Shown here one piece after another: positions 8,302 to 17,311 of a stretch of 64,000 nt of DNA. The DNA comes from JAHFTY01 sp964584785 (GTDB lineage: Bacteria > Acidobacteriota > Terriglobia > 20CM-2-55-15): contig CAZPBY010000014.1 of assembly GCA_964584785.1 (NCBI GenBank), positions 58,437 through 122,436 of the forward strand. The letters run 5' to 3'. A program made the position numbers and the translations under genes. Numbering within the stretch: the first letter of the stretch is position 1; each line of letters begins with the position of its first letter. The notes below the pieces were generated by a model. It did not search any database and was not told the origin of the DNA. It was given only the letters and a program-made list of their open reading frames with translations.

Positions 8302-9698
8302 TATGGTTCCAAACTGGAAAACGCTGCACGCAACGTGTTGAGCGCCTGTTCGAGCTTCACTCCTCTCGATCCTTTCAGCAAAACGACATCACCTTTTCGA
8401 ACGGTGCGCGCCAGCAGATCGCCGGCGTCTCTTGAATCGCGCAGAAAACGCAGACGAGCACCGTCCATTCCCGCTTCGCGTGCTCCATCGATAAGATCGC
8501 GCGCAGATCCCTGCACGCCCACGACCAGCGCGGCACCGGACTTCGCCGCCTCCCGGCCGCATGCGCGATGGAGTTCCGGGCCTTCAGACCCTAATTCCAG
8601 CATTTCGCCGGCAACGATGATCTTTCGTTGGAACCCCTGAAGTTTTGCAACGAAACGGATCATTTCCGTCAACGCCCTCGGATTGGAGTTGTACGAGTCA
8701 TCGATGACAACAAACCCTTCACGGAACTTCACCACCTCGCCGCGCATCTTCTCGGGTTTCATCTCAGCGATGGCTTCCCGCGCTTGTTCCCACGACACCT
8801 CGTTCGTGATTCCGACAGCGACGGCCGCCAGCGCGTTGCTGACGTTGTGCTGGCCGAGCAGCGGCAGAACGAAACTCACGTCGTGGCGGGCGTGATGCAC
8901 CGTGAACGCCGTGCCTTCCAGTCCGAGATCCTGGATCTGCTGGACTTTGAACGCCGCGACGGCTTTGATGGCATACGTCACGATCTTACCGGTGAACTTT
9001 CGCGACATATTGCGAACGCGAGTGTCGTCATTGTTGAGATACGCCGTCCTGGGCTCGTGCAGGCCTTCGATCAATTCCGCTTTGGCTTCGGCGATCTCGT
9101 CGACGGACTTGAAGAACTCGAGATGGACAGGATTGACGTTCGTAACGATGCCCTGGTTCGGCTCGGCGATCGACGCAAGCTTGCGGATTTCGCCCTTTGC
9201 GGACATGCCCATCTCGAGCACGCCGATGGTCTGATACTTCTCGGCTCGCAACAGGCACAGCGGCAGTCCGTACTCGTTGTTCAAATTGCCGACCGTTCGC
9301 AGGACCGTGAACTTTTTGCTGAGAACGGCTGCGATCATTTCCTTCGTGGTGGTTTTGCCGGCGCTCCCGGTCACACCGATGACGGGCATGCCCCATCGGC
9401 GGCGCACGTTGCGCGACAACTCCTGAAGCGCGTCGATTGTCGATCGAACGCGGATCACGGCCCCGCCAAGCGCGCTCGCGGGCTTCCAGCTCTGATCGAC
9501 GACGACCGCCGCGGCCTTCCTCGCGAAGACCTGATCCACGAACGTGTGACCGTCATAACGCGGACCTTTGATCGCAAAAAACAACTCGGCAGCGTTGATC
9601 GTTCGGGAGTCGATCGAATAGCCGCGCACTTTCGCGGCGCCGGGTCCTTCAAGCGTCCCGTTGACGGCTTTAGTTATTTCGTCGAGCGTTAAGTTCAT
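8301..9698 (-). CDS. murF: UDP-MurNAc-tripeptide--D-alanyl-D-alanine ligase MurF
   Basis: Completes the UDP-MurNAc-pentapeptide by adding D-Ala-D-Ala in the cytoplasm. The 465 residues have the N-terminal uridine-binding segment with SIDSRTI (28-34), the ATP loop TGSAGKTTTKE (110-120), a central NVNPVHLEFF segment and IDDSYNSNP in the C-terminal domain. Its start lies 29 bases inside the murE coding end. The ddl ligase that makes its dipeptide substrate is not in this cluster. Confidence 0.96.
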   Translation of the reverse strand: MNLTLDEITKAVNGTLEGPGAAKVRGYSIDSRTINAAELFFAIKGPRYDGHTFVDQVFARKAAAVVVDQSWKPASALGGAVIRVRSTIDALQELSRNVRRRWGMPVIGVTGSAGKTTTKEMIAAVLSKKFTVLRTVGNLNNEYGLPLCLLRAEKYQTIGVLEMGMSAKGEIRKLASIAEPNQGIVTNVNPVHLEFFKSVDEIAEAKAELIEGLHEPRTAYLNNDDTRVRNMSRKFTGKIVTYAIKAVAAFKVQQIQDLGLEGTAFTVHHARHDVSFVLPLLGQHNVSNALAAVAVGITNEVSWEQAREAIAEMKPEKMRGEVVKFREGFVVIDDSYNSNPRALTEMIRFVAKLQGFQRKIIVAGEMLELGSEGPELHRACGREAAKSGAALVVGVQGSARDLIDGAREAGMDGARLRFLRDSRDAGDLLARTVRKGDVVLLKGSRGVKLEQALNTLRAAFSSLEP

Positions 9699-11145
9699 GG
9701 AGTATTTCGAATGCTACAGCCTTGTCATCGAATGGGAACGTTTGATTCCCGATCTGCTGATACGTCTCGTGCCCTTTCCCGGCGATCACTACAGTGTCTC
9801 CCGTTTTCGCTGCCTGAATCGCGGATTGGATCGCCGCTTTCCGATCCGGAACGACGTCGTACGGTGCCGCGTTCGGAACCCGATTCACTCCTTGCTCGAT
9901 TGCTTGAATGATGGAAAGCGGATCTTCGCTGCGCGGATTATCCGATGTCAGATAGATTCGGTCGGCGCGACGAGCCGCCGCCTCACCCATCAGGGGTCGT
10001 TTCGTGCGATCGCGATCGCCGCCGCAGCCAAAAACAATAATCAGCTTTTTTGAAGTGATTTCACGCGCCGATATCAGGAGCTTCTCGAGTGCGTCGTCGG
10101 TATGCGCGTAATCGACAATGACCCGAAAGCTTTGACCTGCAATGACGGGTTCAAACCGGCCCGGTACGCTCGGCAGCAAATCGATCCCTCGGCGGATGGC
10201 ATCCTCCGGAATTCCGAGCCCCACGGCAACGCCGATCGCAGCGCCCATGTTATAGAGATTGGGAGTCCCCATCAGCCGCGAGCGCACTTCCAGGTTGCCC
10301 ACGGGCGTTTTGAAAACGGCCTCCGTTCCTTCCCATCCAAACCGATGAGATATTGGACCGATATCAAAAGCACTTTGCATGCCATAGGAAATAACCCGTT
10401 GAGGCGCGATCGCGCGCAATTCTTCATAGGTCGCATCGTCGGAATTCAGCACCATGATCCGCGGCATGTCGTCTCGCATTCCGGTGAACAGTTTCTTTTT
10501 CGCCTGAAAATACGACTTCATGTCGCCGTGAAAATCGAGATGATCCCGGCTCAAATTCGTGAACACCGCAACGTCGAAATGAAGTCCGGCAACTCGTCTC
10601 AGCTCGATCGCATGAGACGAGACTTCCATCACGGAATAATTCCAGCCCGCGTCCACGACCCGCCGGAACAATTGCTCCAGGTCGGGAGCTTCGGGCGTTG
10701 TGCGTTCCGCTTCGAATGCGAAGCCGGGACCGCGATATTCGATCGTGCCGAACACAGCGGTTGGACGGCCTGCGGCCTTCAGAATCGACTCGACGAAATA
10801 TGTTGTCGTTGTCTTGCCGTTCGTTCCAGTCACACCCACAAGGTGCAACTGGCGCGTCGGGTGGCCGTAGAAATTCGACGCAGCGGTGGCCACGGCGTCG
10901 CGATCGTCGGGCACCTCAATCCACGTTGCGAAAGCCGGCGGCGCCGACGAGATGACGGCGCGGGCACCGTTCGCGATCGCCTGGGGAACAAAGCGATTTC
11001 CATCCCTCTTTTCTCCGCGGATGGCGATGAAAACGAACCCCGGCTGGACCTGGCGCGAATCGTACGCGATACCCGACACGTCGACGTCGAGATCCCCTGA
11101 TGTCGAGAGGATCCTGCACCCCGACAAAAGCGATCGCAGCTTCAT
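9670..11145 (-). CDS. murE: UDP-MurNAc-tripeptide synthetase MurE, diaminopimelate type
   Basis: Adds the third stem-peptide residue. I place the start at the ATG of MKLRSLLSGC (11143-11145), giving 491 residues. The open frame runs 255 bases further upstream, but that stretch is antisense-free overlap with the ftsI end and looks like noise. The ATP loop is TGTNGKTTT (106-114). The DNPR motif at 402-405 is the known signature of meso-diaminopimelate-adding MurE, so the peptidoglycan is predicted to be of the mDAP type. It starts 19 bases after ftsI and overlaps murF by 29 bases. Confidence 0.96.
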   Translation of the reverse strand: MKLRSLLSGCRILSTSGDLDVDVSGIAYDSRQVQPGFVFIAIRGEKRDGNRFVPQAIANGARAVISSAPPAFATWIEVPDDRDAVATAASNFYGHPTRQLHLVGVTGTNGKTTTTYFVESILKAAGRPTAVFGTIEYRGPGFAFEAERTTPEAPDLEQLFRRVVDAGWNYSVMEVSSHAIELRRVAGLHFDVAVFTNLSRDHLDFHGDMKSYFQAKKKLFTGMRDDMPRIMVLNSDDATYEELRAIAPQRVISYGMQSAFDIGPISHRFGWEGTEAVFKTPVGNLEVRSRLMGTPNLYNMGAAIGVAVGLGIPEDAIRRGIDLLPSVPGRFEPVIAGQSFRVIVDYAHTDDALEKLLISAREITSKKLIIVFGCGGDRDRTKRPLMGEAAARRADRIYLTSDNPRSEDPLSIIQAIEQGVNRVPNAAPYDVVPDRKAAIQSAIQAAKTGDTVVIAGKGHETYQQIGNQTFPFDDKAVAFEILHELNARRNN

Positions 11146-11164
11146 ACGCCCACTCGTCGAAACG

Positions 11165-13165
11165 CTACCGTTTCGGCGTGAACCTGACTTGAACTCGTGT
11201 GCCGGCCCGGACCGTTGCGCCTGCGGCGGGAAACTGCTCGGCTGCGGCCCCGGAACCGCTCGAGCGCAAGCGCAGACCCAGCTTGAGGCACTGTTCCGTA
11301 ACCTGTCGCAAGGACTTTCCGTAAAAATCGGGCATGGCGATTTCGCCCAACTCGAATCCCGGCGACGCCGCGGCCGCAGTCGCATAAGCCGTGTCGACAA
11401 CTTTCCACTCGCGTGACGGAGCGGCCGGTGCGACCGGACGCGGTGGCAACTGCTCGGGCTTCTTCTCTTCGCGAAGCGTGTATCGGGGCGAGTAGAAAGG
11501 AATATCGGGAGGCACAGCCATATACCTCAACGATTGCTCGATGACACTTTTGAAAACCGGCGCGGCAACCTGCCCCCCCTGATGCAATCCGACGGCTTCA
11601 TCCACGACGACGATCATCGAAAGCACAGGATTCGTCGCGGGCGCAAAACCGGCGAATGATCCCCAGTATTTCGTTTTGGAATAGTGTCCATCGACGATCT
11701 TCTGGGCTGTCCCCGTTTTGCCCGCGGCGGTGTAGCCCTCCAGTTTTCCGGCTCGAGCGGTCCCGCCCGTCACCACATCTTCCATCATCGGCCGCAACTG
11801 TGCCGTTGTTTCAGCCGATAAAACTCGTTCGCCTTTCGAATCGTTTAAAGTGACGCCATTCTTCGGATCCTCGATCCGCTTGACCACGAACGGGCGATAC
11901 AAAACTCCGCCATTGGCAATGGCCGAGACCATTCTCAAAATTTGCAGCGGCGTCACGCCGATCTCCTGTCCCATGGACATCGATCCCAATGACATACCCG
12001 ACCATCGAGATGGCGGCTTTGTCAGACCTCGTTCTTCACCGGGAAGATCGATGCCCGTCGGACGACCGAAACCGAGTCGTTGAACGTAGCTGTAAAACCG
12101 TTCTTCACCCACGCGCTGGCCGATCCGGATCGCGCCGACATTCGAAGAGTGAGTCACGATGTCGGTGACCGAAAGCAAGCCGTATTTCGCATGGTCCGCA
12201 ATGCGATGGCCGCCGACCACAATGGATCCACCGAGACAATCGATGATTTCGTCCGGCGTGGTCAGCTTCTCTTCCAAAGCGGATCCCACGGTCAGCACCT
12301 TGAAGGTGGATCCCGGTTCGTAAACCGAGTTCACCGCGCGATTGATTCGGACGTCGGGGGAATACCGCGAATAGGCGTTTGGGTTAAATGTCGGATAGCT
12401 GGCCATTGCGAGGATCTCACCGTTCCTCGGGTCCATGACGATCGCGGCAATGCCCTGCGCGTGCGTTCTCTCGGACGCCTCGCGGAGTTCCTTTTCAAGA
12501 ATATATTGGATGTTCTGGTCGATCGTCGTCACCAGATTGGCGCCGGGAGTCGGCGGCTGCTCGGCGCTATCAAACCGATGCCCCCGGGCATCCGTCATCA
12601 CGACCAGGCGCCCCGGTTCTCCACGAACCGCGCTGTTGTACTTGTACTCGAGGCCCCCGATCCCCTCTTCATCCATGTTGACGTAGCCAAGGACGTGTGA
12701 CGCCAGATCGCCTTTCGGATAGACACGTTGATCTTCCGCTTGAAAGTAAATCCCGGTCAGCCTGGCCTTACGGATTGCGGCGGATACCGATTTCGAAACC
12801 TTGCGTTTGACCCAAACGAACGACTTGTCGGCCGACAGCCGGCTCAAAAGCTCGGCTTTGGGAATTCCCGTGAGTTCCGAAAGAACTTTCGCGGTTCGAT
12901 TCGGGTCTTCGATTTCATCCGGAATCGCAAACACAGAGTCGGCCTTGACGCTGATGGCCAGTTCGTTGTTATTGCGGTCATAGATGACGCCCCGGCGCGG
13001 GCTGACGTCGAGAGTTCGCTGTTGCTGCTTTTCAGCGCGTGATTTGAGCTCCGCGGATTGGACGACCTGAAGAAAGTACAGGCGGGCTCCGATAACCGCT
13101 CCCCAAATTCCCATGACGGATATCAAGAAGTACACCCGCCCATTTGATATAGCGTATTTCTTCAT
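11165..13165 (-). CDS. ftsI: Class B penicillin-binding protein FtsI with C-terminal PASTA domain
   Basis: Septal transpeptidase that crosslinks peptidoglycan made by FtsW. The chosen start is MKKYAISNGR (13163-13165), giving 666 residues; the open frame extends 47 codons upstream into ftsL and lacks homology there. Residues 11-34 are the membrane anchor, followed by a dimerisation domain and the transpeptidase with STFK (286-289), SSN (340-342) and KTG (483-485). Residues 607-666 form one PASTA domain, as in SpoVD and PBP2x and unlike proteobacterial FtsI. A proline-rich linker lies at 568-585. Confidence 0.96.
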   Translation of the reverse strand: MKKYAISNGRVYFLISVMGIWGAVIGARLYFLQVVQSAELKSRAEKQQQRTLDVSPRRGVIYDRNNNELAISVKADSVFAIPDEIEDPNRTAKVLSELTGIPKAELLSRLSADKSFVWVKRKVSKSVSAAIRKARLTGIYFQAEDQRVYPKGDLASHVLGYVNMDEEGIGGLEYKYNSAVRGEPGRLVVMTDARGHRFDSAEQPPTPGANLVTTIDQNIQYILEKELREASERTHAQGIAAIVMDPRNGEILAMASYPTFNPNAYSRYSPDVRINRAVNSVYEPGSTFKVLTVGSALEEKLTTPDEIIDCLGGSIVVGGHRIADHAKYGLLSVTDIVTHSSNVGAIRIGQRVGEERFYSYVQRLGFGRPTGIDLPGEERGLTKPPSRWSGMSLGSMSMGQEIGVTPLQILRMVSAIANGGVLYRPFVVKRIEDPKNGVTLNDSKGERVLSAETTAQLRPMMEDVVTGGTARAGKLEGYTAAGKTGTAQKIVDGHYSKTKYWGSFAGFAPATNPVLSMIVVVDEAVGLHQGGQVAAPVFKSVIEQSLRYMAVPPDIPFYSPRYTLREEKKPEQLPPRPVAPAAPSREWKVVDTAYATAAAASPGFELGEIAMPDFYGKSLRQVTEQCLKLGLRLRSSGSGAAAEQFPAAGATVRAGTRVQVRFTPKR

Positions 13166-13184
13166 CTTTTGACGCCTGTCACCG

Positions 13185-13580
13185 TTACCTTTTTGCCGCC
13201 AGCTGGTCCTGATCCGGAGCTTTCGGGATCGAAAGCGGCGTGTCCGCGCTGAGAATGACGAGCTGCCCCGGCATCGGCTGAACCATTCCCAATTCACGCC
13301 GCGCAATGGAATCGATTCGTCCGAGGTCGCGCAAGGATTCGCGCTCCAGGCGAAGCTGGTGCCCCATCTCCGTGAGCTGTTCCTTTTGTTTTTGGGCGGC
13401 CTCGATCCTGTATCCGTTCATTCGATACCGGTAGTGCTGCCATCCATAGAAAAACATGCACAGAAGGAACGCGCCGAAAAGGCAAGTGACGCCGACGTAT
13501 TCCCGGCGGTACTTCGTGTCCGCCTCACGAACGACGTTGAGATTATTAATGCGCTTTTCAAAATGAACTTCGATGGCCAT
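13185..13580 (-). CDS. ftsL: FtsL-like divisome protein
   Basis: Small bitopic protein of about 131 residues between rsmH and ftsI. It has a short N-terminus, one membrane segment at about 30-46 (CLFGAFLLCMFFYG) and a periplasmic coiled-coil/leucine-rich stretch (KQKEQLTEMGHQLRLERESL) that would pair with DivIC/FtsB. Sequence conservation in FtsL is low, so the call rests on topology and position. The ATG at 13578-13580 shares one base with the rsmH stop (TGATG). A TTG three bases upstream is an alternative. Confidence 0.85.
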   Translation of the reverse strand: MAIEVHFEKRINNLNVVREADTKYRREYVGVTCLFGAFLLCMFFYGWQHYRYRMNGYRIEAAQKQKEQLTEMGHQLRLERESLRDLGRIDSIARRELGMVQPMPGQLVILSADTPLSIPKAPDQDQLAAKR

Positions 13581-14449
13581 CAACTTCTCTCCCAGGCTCG
13601 GAGCTTCGCGCTTCGAGCGCGTGGATTGTGTCGCCGTTCATCATCGGACGCGATCACGACTTTTTTCGTCAGTACCTTTCCCGGCACGGCTTGCGTCCGG
13701 AATCTGTTTTTCACGATGCGGTCTTCCAGCGAGTGAAATGTCACAACAACTGCACGACCGCCCGGTCGAACGAGTCGCATGGCCCCATCCAAAAACGATT
13801 CGAGACTTCCGAGTTCGTCGTTCACATAGATCCGCAGTGCCTGAAACGTTCGAGTGGACGGATGAATATGCCCGTAACGCGGCGCACCCATCACTCGCTG
13901 AACGGCCCGAACCAGATCGGTAGTCGTCGTCAACGGCCGGGATCGAACGATCGACTTTGCGATCGCTCGTGATCGCCGCTCCTCGCCGAAGTTGAAAAGG
14001 ATGTCGGCGATTTCCTTTTCTCCGAAGCTATTCACCACGTCCGCCGCCGTCAGCCTCTGTTCGCGATCCATCCGCATGTCGAGCGCGCCCTCACGCATGA
14101 ATGAAAAGCCTCGCGACGCATCGTCCAGCATCATGGAAGAGACGCCGATATCCGCCAACACACCGTCGACTGCGGAGAACCCGCGCGGCTGAGCGATGTT
14201 CGTTATTTCGCGGAAGTTGGATTTCACGATCTCCAGACGCGGTCCAAATGTTTGCAGGGACTGCTGGGCCAACTGAATCGCCTGCTCGTCCTGATCGACG
14301 GCAAGCACCCGGCCGTCTGGCGATGTTCGATCGAGAATCGCTTGCGTGTGCCCGCCCGCTCCAAGCGTCGCGTCGATGAACCGGCCGCCCGGTTGCGGAT
14401 TCAGAAAACGCAACACTTCGTCGATGAGAACGGGCGTATGCGACAACAT
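13580..14449 (-). CDS. rsmH: 16S rRNA (cytosine1402-N4)-methyltransferase RsmH (MraW)
   Basis: Methylates C1402 in the P-site region of 16S rRNA using S-adenosylmethionine. The 289 residues contain the opening HTPVLIDEVL, the SAM motif DATLGAGGHT (26-35), LADIGVSSMMLDDASRGFSF and the C-terminal VVVTFHSLEDRIVK, all hallmarks of the family. It is second in the dcw cluster, seven bases after mraZ, as in most bacteria. Confidence 0.97.
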   Translation of the reverse strand: MLSHTPVLIDEVLRFLNPQPGGRFIDATLGAGGHTQAILDRTSPDGRVLAVDQDEQAIQLAQQSLQTFGPRLEIVKSNFREITNIAQPRGFSAVDGVLADIGVSSMMLDDASRGFSFMREGALDMRMDREQRLTAADVVNSFGEKEIADILFNFGEERRSRAIAKSIVRSRPLTTTTDLVRAVQRVMGAPRYGHIHPSTRTFQALRIYVNDELGSLESFLDGAMRLVRPGGRAVVVTFHSLEDRIVKNRFRTQAVPGKVLTKKVVIASDDERRHNPRARSAKLRAWERS

Positions 14450-14456
14450 GCATCAC

Positions 14457-14897
14457 TTAGATTCCCAGTTCCGCCAACGTCTGATGATCTTCGTCCGTGA
14501 ACTCATGTTCCTTCAGCCTCGATAGGAATCGCTCGTGATTCCACACATCGAGGTAGTTCAAGTTTCCGAGGACCACGACTTCTCCATCCATCTTTGCGGA
14601 CTCACGCAGCAGCGAAGGAATCAAAATCCGTCCCGATTTATCAATGGAGGCTAATTGACCGTAATAATTCGAGCGGTCGAGGAACTTCTTTTTAGTGGGG
14701 TTGAGGGCAGGAAGCTTGAATAATCGATCTTCGATTTCTTGCCAGACGGGAAGGGGATAAATCAGGACGGAATCTCCCTGAAGACTGGTGACGAAAAAGT
14801 CGGCCGTGCCGTGGGACTCTTCAATCTCGGCGCGATAGACGGATGGGATCTTGAGACGTCCCTTCTCGTCGATGGTCGCGATTTGATTACCACGCAT
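14457..14897 (-). CDS. mraZ: Transcriptional regulator MraZ
   Basis: First gene of the dcw cluster and a DNA-binding repressor of it in studied bacteria. The 146 residues comprise two SpoVT/AbrB-like halves: IDEKGRLKIPSVYR (9-22) and IDKSGRILIPSLLR (about 87-100), each with the expected D-K-G-R-(L/I)-x-I-P pattern. It acts as a ring-shaped oligomer on tandem boxes upstream of its own gene; matching repeats are seen at 14926-14954. Confidence 0.96.
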   Translation of the reverse strand: MRGNQIATIDEKGRLKIPSVYRAEIEESHGTADFFVTSLQGDSVLIYPLPVWQEIEDRLFKLPALNPTKKKFLDRSNYYGQLASIDKSGRILIPSLLRESAKMDGEVVVLGNLNYLDVWNHERFLSRLKEHEFTDEDHQTLAELGI

Positions 14898-14925
14898 GAC
14901 CTACGTTGTCCCTCGGAGAAACAGA

Positions 14926-14954
14926 TTTTGCCAATTTGGGCCACTTTCGGCCAC
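14926..14954 (-). promoter_or_regulatory. MraZ-box-like triple direct repeat
   Basis: On the minus strand three units follow each other with an exact 10-base period: GTGGCCGAAA, GTGGCCCAAA and TTGGCAAAA. MraZ operators in other bacteria are short TGG-rich boxes at 10-base spacing just upstream of mraZ. These lie between the -10 box of the promoter at 14958-14986 and the mraZ start, where a bound protein would block initiation or clearance. The function is inference from layout. Confidence 0.7.
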
Positions 14955-14957
14955 CAC

Positions 14958-14986
14958 AGACTACTGCGAGGGCTAAATCGTGTCAA
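14958..14986 (-). promoter_or_regulatory. Sigma70-type promoter of the dcw cluster
   Basis: The minus strand reads TTGACA (14981-14986), 17 bases, then TAGTCT (14958-14963). The -35 box is perfect and the spacing ideal. Transcription would start near 14951, inside the MraZ-box-like repeats, with a leader of about 55 bases to the mraZ ATG. Confidence 0.7.
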
Positions 14987-15026
14987 TCTTAAGTTTTAGT
15001 GCGTGTGCTACCTTTAAGCTCGAACT

Positions 15027-16094
15027 ATGAAAGCCGGAATCATCGGGCTGCCGTCGGTGGGGAAAACCACCATATTTAATGTGCTCACCCAGGGCAGGGC
15101 GGTCGCCGCGGTCGGGGGAAGCCGCCGTCAGGAACCGAATGTCGGGATCGTGAAGGTGCCGGACGCCCGGCTCGACAATCTCTCGTCCGTCTTCAAGCCC
15201 GAAAAGACAACTCACGCCAACGTCGAATTCGTCGACGTTCAAGGACTCGTTCGCGGCAAAGGGCAGGACATGGCGCTGGCTCCCGTCCGAACGGTCGACG
15301 CACTCGTGCACGTGGTTCGCTCTTTTCAGGACGAAGCTGTTCCTCACTCGGAAGGCGACATCGATCCCGAACGCGATCGCCACAATTTTGACTTCGAGCT
15401 GATGCTCGCCGACATTGCTTCCATCGAAAAGCGAATGGAGCGCCTTGAAAAAGATTTGAAGAAACTGAAGAACGCGGAACTCGAAAAGGAGTTTGCGTAT
15501 CTCCAGAGGGCCAAGGCATGGCTCGAGTCGGAGAAGCCGCTGCGCGAGATGCAGGTTTCCGACGACGAGAAAAAACTGGTCAAGGGATTTTCGTTCCTGT
15601 CGGAAAAGCCGATGATCTACCTCGAAAACATCGGCGAAGACCAACTCGATAGGTTAAGGCACGCCGTTGCCGCTTCGGATCTGCAACCCAACACGGAGTC
15701 GACAATTATCTGCGGAAAACTCGAAGCGGAAATGGCCGAACTTCCACCGGAAGAAATGAAAAGCCTTCTAGCCGATTACGGATTGACTGAATCGGGATCG
15801 GAACGTTTGATTCGCGCGACGTATCGTCTGCTCGGGCTCATTTCGTTTTTCACGGTCGGCGAAGAAGAGTGCCGCGCATGGACGATCGTCCGCGGAACAA
15901 ATGCGCAGAAGGCGGCCGGCGTGATTCATACCGATCTGCAAGATCATTTTATCCGCGCCGAAGCATGCAGCTACGACGATTTCACAATTCACGGGAGTCT
16001 GCATGCGCTGAAGGAGAAGGGGCTTCTGCGTCTCGAGGGAAAAGAATACATCGTCAAAGACGGCGACATCCTGACCATTCGCCATAGCGGCTGA
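15027..16094 (+). CDS. ychF: Redox-regulated ATPase/GTPase YchF (Obg-like)
   Basis: Ribosome-associated P-loop nucleotidase of the Obg family that prefers ATP and is linked to translation and stress control. The 355 residues show the P-loop GLPSVGKTT (7-15), switch region VEFVDVQGLV (about 67-76), the G4-equivalent NIGE in place of NKxD (consistent with ATP preference), a central coiled-coil arm (SIEKRMERLEKDLKKLK) and a C-terminal TGS domain from about residue 275. It is divergent from the dcw cluster and followed five bases later by the ZIP transporter gene. Confidence 0.96.
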   Translation: MKAGIIGLPSVGKTTIFNVLTQGRAVAAVGGSRRQEPNVGIVKVPDARLDNLSSVFKPEKTTHANVEFVDVQGLVRGKGQDMALAPVRTVDALVHVVRSFQDEAVPHSEGDIDPERDRHNFDFELMLADIASIEKRMERLEKDLKKLKNAELEKEFAYLQRAKAWLESEKPLREMQVSDDEKKLVKGFSFLSEKPMIYLENIGEDQLDRLRHAVAASDLQPNTESTIICGKLEAEMAELPPEEMKSLLADYGLTESGSERLIRATYRLLGLISFFTVGEEECRAWTIVRGTNAQKAAGVIHTDLQDHFIRAEACSYDDFTIHGSLHALKEKGLLRLEGKEYIVKDGDILTIRHSG

Positions 16095-16099
16095 CTTTC

Positions 16100-16846
16100 A
16101 TGACACCTTTCACCTACTCCATCGTCTTCGCGCTCGCTGCATCGCTTGCCAACGTGTTAGGCGGAGTCATCGTCACCACACACAAGTGGGCGAGACGTTC
16201 ACTTCGTTATTTCATCGCGCTCGGATCGGGGTTCATGCTTGGAGCCATCTTCCTCGAGATGGTGCCGGAGAGTATGAAAGTCGCGCCTGTGATCCTGACA
16301 CGTTTTTCGGCCCCGACGACTTTGCTGCTGCTGGGGTACCTCATCGTCCATACGTTTGAGCATACATTTGCATCGCACCTGCACTTCAGCGAAGAAACCC
16401 ATCACGACGAAGTGACCGATCCCATCGTCGGCATTTCCGCGCTGGTTGGAATGCTGGTCCACACGTATTTCGACGGCGTGGCGATTGGCGTCGGCTTTCT
16501 CGTTTCAAGTACCGTCGGAGCACTGGTCTTTGTTGCCGTGTTTCTGCACAAGATCCCGGACGGTTTCACCATCGCGTCGATTCTTGTGAGTTCGGGTTAC
16601 TCCAATCGAAAGGCTTTGTTGGCGGCGGTTGGGCTCGGCATTTCGACGCTTCTGGGAGTTGTCAGCATTCACCTCGTGCCCTCGGGAAAACCGTACGCGT
16701 TGCCGATTTCAGCCGGCTCGCTTTTGTATGTAGCGGCGACGGACCTGATGCCCGAAGTGAATCACGAAAAAGGTGTGAAGATGGCGGTGGTCGTTTTCGC
16801 GGGAATGGGTCTGTTTCTACTGCTGCAGATTATTGCCGAGGTCTAA
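16100..16846 (+). CDS. ZIP-family divalent metal transporter
   Basis: Inner-membrane permease, probably importing zinc or another divalent metal. The 248 residues have eight hydrophobic segments. Family metal-site motifs are present: HTYFDGVAIG in helix IV and HKIPDGFTIA in helix V, where ZIP proteins usually have HNxxDG and HExP. A histidine-containing loop (HLHFSEETHHDE) lies between helices III and IV. Substrate specificity cannot be read from the sequence. Confidence 0.9.
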   Translation: MTPFTYSIVFALAASLANVLGGVIVTTHKWARRSLRYFIALGSGFMLGAIFLEMVPESMKVAPVILTRFSAPTTLLLLGYLIVHTFEHTFASHLHFSEETHHDEVTDPIVGISALVGMLVHTYFDGVAIGVGFLVSSTVGALVFVAVFLHKIPDGFTIASILVSSGYSNRKALLAAVGLGISTLLGVVSIHLVPSGKPYALPISAGSLLYVAATDLMPEVNHEKGVKMAVVVFAGMGLFLLLQIIAEV

Positions 16847-16852
16847 ATTTTG

Positions 16853-16891
16853 AATCGCAAGTCGCGAAATTGCGATTCGCGACTCGCGATT
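16853..16891. terminator. Hairpin between convergent genes, probable bidirectional terminator
   Basis: A perfect 9-bp stem AGTCGCGAA/TTCGCGACT (16860-16868 with 16876-16884) is nested inside an outer AATCGC/GCGATT pair. It sits between the ends of the ZIP transporter gene and the convergent dksA-like gene. No clear T-run follows on either side, so intrinsic termination is plausible but not secure. Confidence 0.5.
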
Positions 16892-16900
16892 TCTCGATGG

Positions 16901-17311
16901 TTATTCGCCTTCTTCTTCGTCGTCGTTTTTGAGCATACCTGCCAGTACCGGCCGGTTTGTGGTGCCTTCCTTCTCCGCTTCTTCCTGACAGTTGATGCAG
17001 AGCGTGGCCCATGGCACAGCGAGAAGACGCTTTTCGTTGATGTCTTCGCCGCAGCGCAGACACTCGCCGTATTCTCCGCGGTCCATGCGTTTCAAAGCTT
17101 CCTGAATGGACTTCAATCGTTGGAAGTCGCTCTCGTGAAGGTTATATAGGAGTTCTTTGTTATGGCTGATTGTGGCGAGATCGCCTTCATCTTCGGTGTT
17201 CTCGAGTTTGATTTCTTCCTCGGCCAACCGGTTCCGATTTATGGAGCGGATGAGTTTCTGATATTCCTCAAGGAGTCTCTGCTTGAATTTTTGAACCTTC
17301 TTCTCGTCCAT
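16901..17311 (-). CDS. DksA/TraR-family zinc-finger protein
   Basis: Small RNA-polymerase-binding regulator of the DksA/TraR family. The 136 residues have an N-terminal coiled coil (QKFKQRLLEEYQKLIRSIN), an acidic segment and a C-terminal four-cysteine finger CLRCGEDINEKRLLAVPWAT...CINC at about 83-109. The acidic tip residues that touch the polymerase secondary channel could lie in the ENTEDEGDLATIS loop. The C-terminal tail is very acidic (DDEEEGE). Whether it mediates ppGpp effects is not deducible. Confidence 0.9.
   Translation of the reverse strand: MDEKKVQKFKQRLLEEYQKLIRSINRNRLAEEEIKLENTEDEGDLATISHNKELLYNLHESDFQRLKSIQEALKRMDRGEYGECLRCGEDINEKRLLAVPWATLCINCQEEAEKEGTTNRPVLAGMLKNDDEEEGE

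Noticed and set aside
11146..11400. N-terminal extension of murE
   Set aside because: The extra 85 codons overlap the end of ftsI and show no Mur ligase homology; the conserved N-terminus begins at the ATG at 11145.
13166..13306. N-terminal extension of ftsI
   Set aside because: It overlaps ftsL and puts 47 arginine-rich residues before a normal membrane anchor.
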